A stretch of 64,000 nt of DNA from Trema orientale (GCA_002914845.1 JXTC01000369.1:143809-207808); one strand, 5' to 3'. Positions 46,601 through 59,812 are shown, numbered from the stretch's first letter. Notes: generated from the letters alone by a model not told the origin. Made by a program: numbers and translations.

Positions 46601-49600
46601 TACCTACCATTAATTTAACGGGAAGATGCACCGTAAATGAAACAGAATCAAGAGATCGAAACTTACAAATAAGTCAAACTCTCCAAGTTCCGGAATCCCA
46701 ATGGAATTGACCCATTCAAGCGATTGCCATGAACATTGCTTTAAAACATGTAACAAAATGCAATTGGACTGAGTTCAGTGCATGTAGATAAAAAGAAGTC
46801 TAGAATTTATACAGACCATAGAAACCAAATATCATACAATTGATTTAAGGCTGTGCAGGAACTGATATTATGTGGAATTGGTCCTTCGAGAGCATTATTA
46901 GCGAGATTCCTGACATCCAAGATTTATGTTAATCTATCAAATTAATTTAGGTAACAAAACAACTAAAATTCAAAAAGTCAGAACTCACAACTCAAACAAT
47001 TGCTCCAGCTTCCCAAGTTCGGCAGGAATTTGACCAACCAATTGGTTGTCATTTAGCTGCCTGTAAATTGGTTTATTTAGTAACTTCTTACACAAAGGAA
47101 AGACAAAATAAAAAAGTTCATAAAATAAGACTCACAAGTAGCTAAGTCTAGACATATTTCCAAGCTCAGGAGGTATCGGCCCAGTCAGCTTGTTCCCATG
47201 AAGGTACCTAGTTAAACAGGTGACTGCATTAAGCCAACACTCGAGCAAAGAGACATCGCCTTTTTTTTTCCTCCCTATGACAGAAAACTTACAGCTTCCC
47301 GGTGTAAGATAAATTGCCAAGGATTGCAGGGATTGGCCCAATCAGTTCATTCTCACTCAAATCTCTGTAATAAACAAAAGGGATGGATTATCTTAGACTT
47401 TCAACAAGTACAAATTTAGCGTCCTAAAATTCCACACTGGTTATAAGTTGATTTCAAATCTAGGAAAATGAACTTACAGAACAGCGAGGGCCTGCATTAA
47501 ACCTATCACCTCGGGTATCTTCCCTGTCAGCCTATTTCCTTGAAGGGACCTAAAAGTTTTAACATTGATTAGACAGGAAAGTCATATACTTGTACAGAGT
47601 TTAAAAAGCTGGGAAGCTTACAATGTAGCCACTTGTAGAAAGCCAATGTTATATGGAATTTCACCGCTAATCTGATTGTAGGAAATATCCCTAATATATC
47701 AAGACACATACAAAAATCAGAATCGACCCATACTAGGAAATAATAGTCTGAATAAAAAAGTGTTTAGAACATACAGTATCTCAAAACTTGTACAGTTCCC
47801 AATGTTATCAGGAATTGGACCAGTGAGATTGTTAGCCCTAACATCACTGCATATAATATCAGAAATTCCAAGGATTAGAATGGAGACCACAGAATAGATC
47901 ACATAAAGATAATTGTAGGGCAGGCAGAACTTGTACTCACAAATACCACAAGCCAGTTAACTGGCATATATCCTGGGACAGTGTTCCAGTTAATAGGTTG
48001 TCACGTAAACCCCTACCATAAGGAAGATATATCAAAGCAATGGAATCAATTCTATAAAATCAATCAACAATTTTCTTAGAAACAAAAAAAGGAATATCAC
48101 GCAAATTGGTGGGGAATAAATTCAACAATAAATTAAGCAAAGTAACTCATTCATCCTGAAAGAGGAATGTACTTACAAGTATTGAAGTACTTCATTCCAA
48201 TAGAGTATTCTAGGTATCTCTCCTCTAAACTGGTTCCGAGCAAGATCGCTTGCAATGTCAAGCCCAAGACAATTATCAGCACAAGCCATTGAGCGTTCTA
48301 ATATATTACTACTATAGATATTATTACTTATTAGTAGCAAAAAGTCTAATTTTAACACAGCAACATGCGGGTATGAGGGTATCCAATCAATCAATGTGCA
48401 CAACTCGAGCATAATCAAAACAAGAACTCACAGAGTTTTCAGGTTTGGAATCTGGGTGAGGGTAGACGGAATCGGACCACCCAATTGATTGTTTTTAACA
48501 TTCCTGCAATGACACAGAATAGGCTCACGTATTATGAACTCATTTCCTTACCACGTAACAAAGGTTAACATAGTGAATAGCGCTACACAGACGAAGTATA
48601 CTCACAAAAACTCAAGCTGTTTCAGCTTGGATATGGAAAATGGTATGTCCCCATGCAACAGATTATCAGACAAGTCCCTTCATTGACAAATTTAAAAATA
48701 AGAACATAGAAGCTGAAGCTGGAAGACAAGTCAAACCCAAAGCAAATAAACAACTCTCACAGATGAACAAGAGAACCACAGTTGCCAATCTCATCCGGGA
48801 TTTGACCCGTTAAACCGTTCCCCTGCAAATCTCTGCCATTTTGGAACATAAACACACTCACTAAATGAAATAAACCAATATAGCTAACTAAAAAACAGAA
48901 AACGAAAGTTATACAAAATAAAACAAAAAATACATATACAGATAAATACATGGATTGTATGTTTCTCAGATCTCCCAAGGCCGGTGAAATTTCCCCTCCT
49001 AGTTTAAGATTTGACAGATTCCTACGAGCAAGAAAGAGAGGAAAAAAACAGAGAAAAACTCCATCAGAAACTAAATTATTAATTAAAAGTTGTAAAACAT
49101 ATATATATATATATATATATATAAATACACATCTACATACAAGTAAAGAAGTCCATTACTCACAGTGAAACAACAGATAGGCCAACACCAATGTTGTCGC
49201 ACACAACTCCCCGCCATGAACAATAATCATCGCCCTCATCGTTCCAGTCGAGTAACACATTAGCAACGTTGCTGAAAGAGACCTTAATCGACAATAACGC
49301 ACTTCCTGTAACAGACAAAAGAAACAAGACTAGTAATATTAAATTAATTGTTAACGCAATATTAAAAAAGCGTTTAATTATTATTATTATTATTAATTAA
49401 CTGTGAACACAATTTTAATAACGCGTTTAACTGTAATTACAGGTTTAAACAATATATAGATATATACATATATCACAGTGCCTAAGGAGTTCTTTCTTTC
49501 TATTAAAAAAAAAAAAAAAAGGGTCGGACTAAGACGAAGCACAGCAAAACCAGAAAGCGACAGAACCATTATTAGACTCCTCTTCCCCACCCCCCAATTT

Positions 49601-49920
49601 TACCTGCCTCCATTTGCTCCAAACTAGATAGAAAGAGAAAGAAGTCTATCATGAATTTTGATAAGCTTTGGAATGGGACAGAGCAGAGCTTAGAACTTTA
49701 GCCAAAAATGGCAAAAATATAAATAAATAAAAGCCAAAGAAGCAAAGGGAAAAAAAAAAAGCGACAAACAAAAAGTTATGTATAAACCTTCGTCGTTTTG
49801 AGATGAGGCAACGGGGCAAAGAAAGAGCAGTACTAGTAGTAGTAGTAGTGCTAGGGTTACAGTGAAGCTGGTCTCCTCCTTCTTCCTCCACCACCATTGT
49901 AAGAAGACGTTTTCCTCCAT
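43632..49920 (-). CDS. ERL1: ERECTA-LIKE 1 leucine-rich-repeat receptor kinase, 27 exons
   Basis: Complete model of 2994 bases and 997 residues. Exon 1 (49920-49788) codes the signal peptide, exon 2 (49305-49164) the N-cap with [12 protein letters not shown], exons 3-22 one LRR each (20 LRRs; 72 bp each except one of 69), exon 23 (45601-45528) the C-cap [13 protein letters not shown], and exon 24 (45425-45294) the membrane span (about 600-621). Exons 25-27 (45198-44860, 44505-44135, 43997-43632) code the kinase: ATP-binding [10 protein letters not shown], Lys694, HRDVKSSN with Asp791, and DFG at 809-811. The juxtamembrane [18 protein letters not shown] and the C-terminal [15 protein letters not shown] are closer to ERL1/ERL2 than to ERECTA. 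The family perceives EPF/EPFL peptides with TMM at the plasma membrane and controls stomatal spacing and organ growth. No broken exon was found. Confidence 0.96.
44643..44798. repeat. 53-bp minisatellite in ERL1 intron 25
   Basis: Three head-to-tail copies of a 53-bp unit (starts 44643, 44696, 44749) beginning GCAATAAATACAAGAATGGA, with only a few mismatches. It lies between the two kinase exons 44860 and 44505, and copy number is likely to vary between individuals. Confidence 0.9.
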
Positions 49921-50044
49921 TATTTCTGTACTTCTCAACAACACAAAACCCAGAATGAGAGTGATGATGAAGCAGTGGCGAATGAAAAATGTAGTAGTAG
50001 TGACAATTGGAAGAGAAGGAAAAGACTAAGCTAAGGGAGCTGTA

Positions 50045-50048
<4 letters not shown>

Positions 50049-50079
<31 letters not shown>

Positions 50080-50160
50080 TATATAGCAGAGCAGGCGTTT
50101 GGCGTGAACTGTAAGGCAGACTGAGCGAGAGTGTAATGAAGAGAGAGAGAGAGAGAGAGG
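50049..50160 (-). repeat. GA/CT microsatellites in the ERL1 leader or promoter
   Basis: Two GA runs on the + strand (about 17 and 9-10 units, so CT in the ERL1 sense) lie 130-240 bases upstream of the start codon. Confidence 0.8.
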
Positions 50161-50515
50161 ATTTGTTTAGAGAGAGAAAGCCGTCATTCGTACTATAGCC
50201 ATTTCCCAAAGCGTTCTCCTTCCCTTGCATGTTTTCCCACACCCCACTTTTGCTATCCCCACTCGCCTTCCAACCACCGTGTCAACCACTTTCCTAATGT
50301 GCCTTTGCATTTTGTTAAATTAAATGGAATTTTAATGTGAATTTTTGGTTAATGTTTTTGTCATTAATTTGTCAAAACATAAAATATTAAATGTTGAAAT
50401 TCATTTAATTTTTGCACGAGCTACACTTACACTGATAACTTAACACATAAGAAGGTCAATATATATATAATAATTTTTCAAAATCAATTTCTAAACATAA
50501 ATATATATATATAAA

Positions 50516-50758
50516 GGTTGCCAATCCGGTATGTATTTTTTTTTTTTATCTATGTGTGGGTATTTTTTTTCTAGCCGTTGGATCATCATATAATAATGAT
50601 CTAATGATTAAAATGAGATGTATGAAAAGACGTACATCATTAATATTTTTTCTCTTTCTTACTTTTTCATATAAAAAAATGTGCAAAAAAAATTTTTCAT
50701 TAGCCCAATTGACACCTATGCATAGGTAAAAAAAAAAATACTTATTGGATTGGTGCCC
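50516..50758. mobile_element. MITE family A, copy 4
   Basis: About 243 bp from GGTTGCCAATCCGGTATGT to GATTGGTGCCC with the shared internal blocks AGCCGTTGGATCATCAT and GAAAAGACGTACATCATTAA. It is flanked by ATATATATATAAA on the left and ATATATAAATAT on the right. Confidence 0.75.
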
Positions 50759-53451
50759 ATATATAAATATTGCTGTTTTGAGAACATTTGTCCCAACAAA
50801 AATAATCATAAATACTAGGATTACTAGCTAACAATGGAAGTACATGGAAAGAAGGACATATTAATAATTTCTTTTTCTAATGTTAGATTTAAAATCTCAA
50901 AATATTGATGAGGACATCCAATTTTGTTCCACACTAATTAATAATTTAATATAGAACAATTTCAACTATATTTGCGTAATTAAAAACTTTATCACATTTA
51001 TTTAGTGTAGCCTTTTTGTATAAATGAAGATCATATGTTTCTGCTGCATCGTGGTCCAACTTCATCTAACATGCATCTTAGAGCGCGTACAATTCTACCC
51101 CGTACAAGGATAGGAGGAAGGAAAAAAGTGTGCTTTAACTATGTGACAGCTAAGGAGGTAGCAGAAGACATTGGTGCCTAGTTTCATTGGAGGGTAAAAC
51201 ATGCCATTGCCACTCCTCCATTCTCACCCCCTTTTTCTTCTTTTTTTTTTTAAAAAAAAATTAAAAATAACATCAATATTAAATCAATATTAAATTTTTT
51301 TTTGATGTGTCCAAAGGGGTTTGGCCTTTTTTCTCCACGTATGTTTTTCACTATACAAACGAAAAATATATTATACTCAAAATTTCCCAGAAGAGTTGTG
51401 AAAAATCCCTTTTCTCGGTTCCTTTTTTTCTTCTTTCTTCTCTTGTGAAACAAACACAAAGAAGATCAAGACTCGAGAGCATTCCTTCAAGACACATTGG
51501 TATTTTACTTTTATTTTTGTTTGAAAAATAAGTAAAGGGTTTTCTAAGTTGGGGAAAATCAGTCTTGGTAAAAATTAAGCCTGCCTCCGGTAAAATTACT
51601 TTGAACTGGAATCGCTGGTGTAAAATCTTATAAAGTTTTAAAAAAATAACTCGCTTTTTTGTTTATCAAGGTAAAAAATAATGACTAGCTTTTTTAAATA
51701 TGTAGTTGGTCAAATTAAAATGATGCACTGGACTATCATCATTTAAATTTGACCACGCCACGTGGCGCAAGAGACTTTTGTCACAAATTTTATCGTTGAG
51801 AGATGAGAACACATGATAGAGAGTCTAATCATCATTTGCCAAAGAATATACTATACAATCAAATAAGGAATATACGATGTAATGTAGTTAACGTAAAATC
51901 GTTTGACCCCCTTTGCATTATATGAATATCATTGCGAATAGTGATGTTCTACTTTGCCAAGCTTTCTTTTCATTGAAGTATTGTGTATTTGTTCATTAAT
52001 AATGTTCTTTTTATCTATTCATTAATTGCTTTTTATTCATGCAGTATATATGCGTGTCAGATTACAATAGTGCTGATCGAGTGCATAAGAACGAAATGGG
52101 CACGTGATTCAACAAAGGTACAAAGTAATAACTATATGTCTTTTATTTAATTTTTTTTTCTTTTGCAGTATAAAATATGGAATGGGACTTTACAAAGATT
52201 CTCTCTTCTACTTTTTCCTTAAAGATTAAAGTGCCTTCTTTTACGGTTTACTTTTTTGAGAAAATATGGTTGATCATAAATATATATAAATATGTTATGT
52301 ATATATCTAAACAAAAATTAAATACACATAAAAAAAGTGCATGCCAAGTGCCATGCAGTGGTGGCAGCAGCGTCCAGCGTCTGCAGCCGCTCAGCTAAGC
52401 ATTCATTCAAATCCACTTCACACAGCAATCAACTGTGTTTTCGCTACGTTTAAAGCTGTCCTCGCTTCTCCTTCTCTTTCCTTATTTATTTTCTTTTTCT
52501 TTTTCTTTTTCTTTTTCTTCTTCTTTTTCTTCATTGTCTTTATCTAATGTTTCTTTTTGACTTTCATTTTCTTGCTTTTCTTTTTTGTATTTTCTACTTC
52601 AAAGTTGGATTCGATGGCCTTTTTCAGTTGTTTTTTTCTTTTTGTTTTATATTTTATGTTGTGGAACTATCTGGGTCCCAATACAATGTCATTGGGAATT
52701 TGGCATTGAAAGACCTACCTAATATATTCAACCCTAGCCTTTGGATATTGTTTTACCAGTTTTTTCATTTTCCAAAAGACAACTCAAAAGCCCAAAACAA
52801 AATTAAATCACAACCTTTTCCGGAAAAAAAAAATTAAAATCTCAAAAACAGGAAAAAAAATAAAGAAAATAAAATGCTAAATACATTTTTTTTCTTTTGC
52901 ATTTCACTATTTATTTTTACAATTTAATAATATGACAAATTTAGTAGAATTTACATATTATGTAGACTAGAGATTAAACCATTAATACATGATAAATATT
53001 ATAGTAAAATTCACGTGTTATACAGTTATACTTGAGAGTGCAAGGGAAGGTGGATTCGGCATTCTCATTCGGCATTCTCCATCTCATTAACATTAAAAAT
53101 TAGTAGTAAAAAGTAATTAATAAAATGGAAAGTTACAGCAAAGACGAAAAATCAGAGGGCAGATAAGGCAAACCAAACAAATAACGCTGATATGTAGCAG
53201 AAAAAACAAAAACAAATAACATTGATCATATCGATCGCGCAGGTCAAGACACGTGGCGAAATCAGAGGGCAGCTAGGCCTAATAATAATAAGTCACACTA
53301 GTACTAGCGGGTTAAGAAAAGTGAGAGCTAATATGACCCTAAGTAGAGGGTGCAGCTGCAGAAGTAGGGTAGAGGGGGCCAAGACAGAGACTGCTTTCAG
53401 AGTACAGACTCAGACAGACAGACACAGACCCTAATCAAAACTAAAGACACA

Positions 53452-53503
53452 GCCGGCGTCTTATCCGCCGGCTACCGCCGTCAGCAAAGCCGTACTGCCG
53501 GCG
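53452..53503. other. GC-rich palindromic island
   Basis: A ~50-base stretch with GCCGGCG and CGCCGGC motifs: GCCGGCGTCTTATCCGCCGG is an inverted repeat around ATCC, followed by ACCGCCGTCAGC and CTGCCGGCG. It stands out from AT-rich surroundings. No coding region or known small RNA recognised. Confidence 0.5.
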
Positions 53504-55843
53504 TGACCTAATTGATGGTCCCACTGTGTACGTAGCTCCTACTTCCTAGTGGGACCCAGTATTTATTAATATTTAATTGGTTAAAAATGATTTACTGGGC
53601 TTGGGGGATCAAGATCGTGATGATGGTTAACTGGTGATGTATATCATGGTAGTGTGTCACCATATGATTATACTCTCTCTTTTTTTTTTTGTCATGATAA
53701 ATTGTAACAAGGATCTTAGTTTGGTTTGTTAATAGTTGTACATGACCATTTGGTTCACTTTGTGTAAAATAATGAAGATTTTGTCGAACTGTTTGGTCGT
53801 TGATTATTTTAATCCCAATTCCCAGTGAGAGGATAGCTTGCAATGATTGAGTGAGATTTGGTTTCTGTTTTGTTTTTTTGTTGTGTACAACCTGACTGTG
53901 CCACGTGGGTTTGTAAGATTTTGCTTTTTCTTCTTTCTTTTGACTTGTGAGTTTGTAAGTGGACTTGGTTATACTCATATATTATATTATGTTAGAATGG
54001 TATTTGTCCTCATCTGTATCAGGGTAGAAAAAAGGGACCCCTCTTTGTTAAAGGGGGGGAAAGGCAACAATGAAATGCATAATTTCCTATTACAAAAAAT
54101 TTAAAAAAAAAATTGAAGAAATAGTTGGGGCATTTGGGTGTTCAAAATAGTCAAAGAGAAAAGAAATAGAAGTGACTATTATTCAAAGCCTGAGGAGATG
54201 CATAGACTGAATTATAAAGGTTGAAAGGGAATGAAAGTGGGACCCACATTTTTCTGGTTGGATTATAAAGGCAAAATTGATTGTACCCATCATAGGACCC
54301 GTGATGCCTATCGCTCTGTTACTATAATACATACTGTTTGCTTCAACTCTCTTTCTCCCTCTATATTTCATTATTTAATCATCCATATTGTATAAAAATT
54401 CGGAATTGGTTGTTTCTGGATTCATAGTTCTTTTTTAACAAACACTGTAGCTCTTTTTATCAGCCAGAAAAAAAAAAAAAAAAAAACGAACAAAACAAAA
54501 CTCAAACCTAAAGTTAGTTTTTAGCTAATTCGTTTAAAACTTAACTCTCATTTTTTACCCTACAAGGACACTGCAAATTAAGGGTATCTTTGTTAATATA
54601 ATTTATTGTATTTCATTCTACTAGTTTAAACAAATAATAAAATACCATTCATATTCATATCTAATTTTATTATACTGCAATTCTCATTACTATTTGTTAA
54701 GAAATAGTAAAGAGACAATTTTCTAAAAGTTGTGTAAGGAATCTGACAAAATTGATTATCAGTATATTGAGCTTGAATACATGAAGGTCTGTAACTAATC
54801 TTCTAAATAATTGAGGCTGGACAACTAATGCTCTGACATGTGTCTAATTGACTCATTAAAGTTCAACAAAATCCTATCTCCTTAACGATTTATCATTTGT
54901 TCTCAATTTTAACGCTACTATAATTCTATTCTACTAAATCAACTTAAAGCATCGTGTTACTTTGTAGAAGGAAAATTACGGATTTGAATAAGTTAAAGTT
55001 TCGTGCCATTTGTACGGATTTGAATATTTATATTACAAATGAACGGATTTGAATATTATAAAGATTATTACAAAGAAAAAAAAAATCGATCTCTTAAAGT
55101 TTTGATCTCTAAAGATATAGCATCCTGCATTTTTGTATTGAGGGTCATCAATGTTAGGCATGATGATAATGATATGAACTTTTTTTTTTGGGGGGCGTTG
55201 GTTATAGGCACTAGGCTTACTTGCACCATTATTTACTGTATACTACTGGTTCCAACGGCGCTTCAGTCTATTATTGCCGTTCTGTGCTTTATTCCTTTGC
55301 TTTTTATTGAAAGCTCATCACTTCAAATTTCAACTGTATAATTAATTTTCCACACAAGAGTAAGTCAGTAAATAAATAAACGCAGTAATTTGGTTACATA
55401 CATTCGAAACTTTTCCATTATGACAGTTTGCGCTACAATAATCGGAAATGACTTCGGCTCAAAAAAAGATATATATCAATCTCGTTTTACAGAACCAAAA
55501 AAAAAAAAAAAACGTTCCTTCTAAAGAAAGAAAAATATTCAATAGTTTAGAGGATGTGTTTTTATAAATTGGTAGTTTTATGGAAGAACAAAAACTTCGC
55601 TTAAAACTCAATTATTATAATAATGACGGAAACAAAATGAAAAAAAAAAAAATCACAAACAAAAACTACTAACAAATTTATTTTAAAAAAATAAGTGATG
55701 GAACGAAAAACTAACTCAAAATCTGATTGCCACCGTAGTTCACATTTTTCAGAAAAGAGGAAATGGAATTCGCTATTCAAAAATACATCAGCCCCACAAG
55801 TTCGCCTTCACCGCTTGTGATTGTGAGAAATCCAATAGAGTAA

Positions 55844-56220
55844 GGGCTTTTTACAAAATTCCAAGACTAAAATACCAAAAATTGAAAAATTCTGAGTGGG
55901 CTGAGAAAAATCAAGATTAATTTAGAAAAGTATTACCTTTTAAATTTTTTAAAAAAATAACACTTTTAGTAAATATTTAGAAAGATGTCACTTTTCTTTA
56001 AAATTAGTATTTTTAAATGGTATTTGAGGTAAACATTTCTAATGGGTAACTAATCTAATTATTTGAGGTATTAAGTTATCTCAAATATCTTATTAATTAA
56101 TAAAAAGTTATATTTTTCTAAATTATTTCTAGTTAAAATTTGAGATTTTTCAAATAATATCAAAATTCAGGATTTTTCAATTTTTTTAAAAAATTACTAT
56201 AAAAAAATCAAAAATCCACG
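55844..56220. mobile_element. Foldback MITE, probably Mutator-like
   Basis: About 376 bp whose arms are inverted repeats sharing AAATTGAAAAATYCTGA and TAATTTAGAAAARTAT. Possible decayed target duplication TAGAGTAAG/TAGAATAAC (7 of 9). The ends are approximate. Confidence 0.45.
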
Positions 56221-56703
56221 TAGAATAACGCCAAAGCCCACCGCTAATCAGGTCCATTACAATCGCATTTGACTTTGGCCCACTACAATCTAATCAGTAT
56301 GTTGAGAGTTACCTAGATGAGTATTTATAAGAAGTGATCTTTTTGTTGAAGATCAATTTAAAAATGACTTTTTTACACCTATTTAATAATTACCATTTTA
56401 TAATTTTATTTTGATAAATGACCTTTTTTAATTGATCAATTTTTTATAAAGTAAATCAAAATATTTTGATATACTAAATATGAAAAACGGTTATCTTTTA
56501 AATAATTTTCAAATTTTGGTCATTTTTTTAATGATATTTGAAAAACTGCCATTTTGCAAACTATGATCTAAATTTAACCATTTAACTAAAAAGCCCTAAT
56601 AAGATCAGGTACATTTTTCGATAAACAAAACCCTTGAACCTAATTTTTGGGGCTAACTTTTTAATATATGTAGCAAGCACAACAGAAACCAATAACAGCC
56701 TAA

Positions 56704-57168
56704 GGTGGCGCTTGGTTCGTGGGTGGCGCTTGATTCGTGGAATGGAGTCAGAATAATAATTGAGAATCATAACGAAATGGAATAAGAAAATGAATAAAAA
56801 TGATATTCAATTGTTTAGTTAAAAGTTAAAACTTGTAATCAAAATTAGAATTATAATTATAATATTTTATTACACATTAAAATGAAATGAAATAAGTATT
56901 GAATTGACCATAACATTCATACTTTTAAAATATATGTAGAAAAAAGGACAAAAAAAGTAAAATAATATTTTTTAGAATTTTACTAAGGTATAGAATAATG
57001 ATTCCTTAGGTGAGTTGAAGGAAACATTATTCCATTAATTGATGGAATTACATTTCCATAAGAATAAGAATTCCTTTGCTTAAATTTGCAACCAAATAAT
57101 GGAAAGGTCCTTTTATTGGAATGATGTTTCCATTCCAACACCTATTCCAATGAACCAAATATGCCACC
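56704..57168. mobile_element. MITE with GGTGGC termini, 465 bp
   Basis: The left end GGTGGCGCTTGGTTCGTGG pairs as an inverted repeat with the right end (reverse complement GGTGGCATATTTGGTTCATT), and ATTCC/GGAAT motifs recur in both arms. The left end carries a direct duplication of the GGTGGCGCTTG.TTCGTGG motif. There is no coding capacity. It lies close to the 3' end of RAR1. Confidence 0.55.
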
Positions 57169-57370
57169 AAACTTTCATTACATAAGACTGAGCCAAGTCT
57201 TAATGGTTTCAAATCTCCACGTAAATAATTGATCAACTTGCCCGACAATTACAGTTCTGGGAACTTACAAGTTTTCCAAAAAAATAATTGAAAAGAAAAA
57301 TGAAGAGAAAAGTTAATAACAATATGGAATTACAACAGAACAGATCGAGCTGCATCAGTCCAGCAACCTG

Positions 57371-57391
57371 AGAGAGAGAGAGAGAGAGAGA
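57371..57391. repeat. GA microsatellite downstream of RAR1
   Basis: About ten GA units immediately 3' of the RAR1 stop codon, in the presumed 3' UTR. Confidence 0.75.
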
Positions 57392-57436
57392 TGGACGAAG
57401 ATTCATGCATACTCTGCTCAAAGCTTTCTGTTTTTA

Positions 57437-59772
57437 CTATGCTGCATCGGCATTGTGCCATCCCTTCGTGCATGGAGGAATGGCCATGAACTCGTCAAAT
57501 TCCTTAACATGAATGTCGCAGCACTTCCACTGTCAAATTTACATGATGGACAGAAAAAGGAAGTGTTACTTTTATATATCCTCCATAGAAATAATACTAG
57601 AATAGAGAATCAGCAGTTTATGCAAATACACACCCCTCTCACTCGGTCATGGAAAATAGCAGGCCCCGGATGGTAACTGCATGCAGTATCATGATTATCT
57701 TTTTCTTTGAAGGTTTTACCACATCCTTTGTTTTTACAAATTTGTGGTTCGTTTATACCAACACTCTTCTTTACTGGAGCAGTAATAGTCTGAGCATCTG
57801 TATTGATTTTCACCGGTGAATTTGTGCCTGCAGTTTCGGGTTTTGGATTTAACTCCTTGGCCTGTGAACCTGAGGGGGAACAAAGAAAGAGTTTAGATAA
57901 AAGTTAAAAAGAAGCAAACTATAAAAGATGGGAAAGCTTAATCTGAGTTTCAAAACTGATAAAAAACTAACCATTACATATATATATATATATATGAGTT
58001 TTGGATCTTATATTTTATTCATATGAATATCGAGACGAACAACCATTACATTAAGGAAAATCCCTGAGACTCTGTTGTAGCATACAAATACCTAGTAATT
58101 ACAATTATTATGGGGAGGAGAAGACAATACAAGAAAACACTAAGATTTGAATCCTGGATCACACATTCATGTGCCCAACCACTTGAGCTAAAACCTATTA
58201 ATTAGTTTATGTAGGATTCTTGGTTTCAATTTAATCCTAAATAAACTAGTTAATAGGTATTTACGTCCGACATCACTTTAAAAACTTAATCTCTGTCATC
58301 ATTCAGACAAATCATAAGAAGGACCAAGCAATGCTCCAGAATCTTTCATATTCCATATTCAAAGGCAGCTAGATTACGCTGCATATCTCCACCAGAAAAC
58401 CAACCTGTTCTAGACATAAAACATCAGAATGAAAGAGAGAAAAATTATTCTAATGCTTAAAGCGCAATGTATCCAAAATGAGATTACCATGATCTGAGCA
58501 GAAAAACCCTTGCCGGCATCTAGAGCAAGATTCTTTCGATGACGCATCTGTTGCAGGAGCTGAAGTATATGGAGAAACAGAAGTCTTTTTAGCCACTGGC
58601 TTTGCTAATACAGGCTTCTCCGTCGTGTGCTTTCCTGTCTTACATCTTCATCATCAAAAATATATAGCTTTAGGAAACAGACAGGGTATACAATACAACT
58701 AAACAAATAAACCAATCATAGAGGTTTTCCCTGATCCAAGCCTGCTTACCAAAATGCAAAAGCATATAAGGAGGTAGCATAGATACCACCATTTTCCCCT
58801 AGGTTTATGGAACAATGCAATATGGTACTAAAACTATACTTACCGTCGTTCCGGAATAATAATTCATGCAGAGTGGTCATACAAGAAACTAAAAAGTGAC
58901 CGAAAATAAAAGTTGGCTCCTAAAGATTCTAATAACGTTGTTTAAATAAGTACATATCAGAGAACCAATTGCTGGCCATTCTGTTTTATAGCTCATGTTC
59001 TTGAAACTTTTTCTTCTTTCTTTCTTTCCTTTTTCCCCAAAAAACCAATAAAAGCAGAATCTTTATGGCCCATTATAGGTGACTAACTAAATTACTATGA
59101 CTAAAAATAAGTGTGTTGCTTTTCAAGTTCACAGAAGAGAAACTGAAAAGCATGATTAGCACTTACCCAGGAATTTCTAAAAACAAGCTGAAATCATGAC
59201 TTCTTTTCTTGCAGCAACTCCACTCTTTCATCCCATCATGAAATATAGGCTGGTAATTATTAACAATCAAAACAATAAATAGTGATATCTCTCCAAATTA
59301 AGTCTTCTAATATTTAGATCAAAATTTGAAAAGAAGTAAATATGGGGGGTAAGACTTACACCCTAAACAAATTGAAGAAGCCCCCAGGCCATACAGTGAA
59401 TCGAAGCCCCATCATGCAAAGCCATGATAAGATTCCATAATATCAGTGAAATTAAAAGACCAAAACATTGGGGTTGCACTTGCAAATAATTTAAGTGTGT
59501 AACTTTAATAGCTAGGAGAAAACTGAAAAGGGTGGTCATGTATTTCAATTGGGTATGCGAAGACACAATTAAAAAGAGAGAGAGAGAAGGTAATTCTGTA
59601 AATTTGAGACATGAAATTTTGATTATTAATCAATAAAGAAAATTTGAGAGAGAGAGAGAGAGAGAAGTACCGAATCATGGTATTGACAAGAACCTTCGGG
59701 ATTGTTGTCTTCGGAGAAGGTAGCGTTGCAGCCAATTCGTTGGCATCGAAGCTTAACTGGATCTTTACCCTC

Positions 59773-59775
<3 letters not shown>
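57437..59775 (-). CDS. RAR1: RAR1, CHORD-domain co-chaperone of plant immunity
   Basis: Five exons: 59775-59671, 59249-59167, 58645-58488, 57869-57634 and 57529-57437. The total is exactly 225 codons, giving 224 residues, about the usual RAR1 length. CHORD-I begins at about residue 9 (LRCQRIGCNATFSEDNNPEG, then HDGMKEWSCC and CKTGKHTTEKPV). The plant-specific CCCH motif has C103, C106, C112 and H115. CHORD-II starts at C160 (CKNKGCGKTFKEKDNHDTAC, then HPGPAIFHDR, WKCCDIHVKEFDEFM, PPCTKGWH). RAR1 binds SGT1 and HSP90 through its two zinc-binding CHORDs and stabilises NLR immune receptors in the cytosol. The start codon directly follows a (GA)n run in the transcript. The exon 1-2 junction gives HDS-PIFHDG, with no Gly before the Pro where some RAR1 proteins have one. 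Confidence 0.96.

Positions 59776-59809
<34 letters not shown>
59776..59809 (-). repeat. GA run abutting the RAR1 start codon
   Basis: A CT microsatellite on the + strand (about 17 units) reads GAGAGA in the RAR1 transcript and touches the ATG. The frame stays open through the repeat (Arg-Glu repeats) but there is no in-frame ATG above it. A second GA run lies just inside intron 1 (59646-59665 on the + strand). Confidence 0.85.

Positions 59810-59812
<3 letters not shown>

Larger units (their letters stand above)
49921..57436. other. Gene-free region between ERL1 and RAR1
   Basis: Seven and a half kilobases. It starts with the ERL1 promoter and leader (GA/CT microsatellites at about 50049-50082 and 50141-50160). 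It contains MITEs at 50516, 55844 and 56704 and a short GC-rich palindromic island at 53452-53503. Long T-rich and A-rich tracts create spurious open frames (for example 52341-52547). No gene recognised. The final ~250 bases are the RAR1 3' flank. Confidence 0.5.

Noticed and set aside
49649..50242. A 197-codon minus-strand open frame upstream of ERL1
   Set aside because: It is mostly Ser-Leu repeats from the CT microsatellites and overlaps ERL1 exon 1 in another frame.
53222..53434. A 70-codon plus-strand open frame before the GC-rich island
   Set aside because: It has no similarity to any family I know and low complexity at its end.
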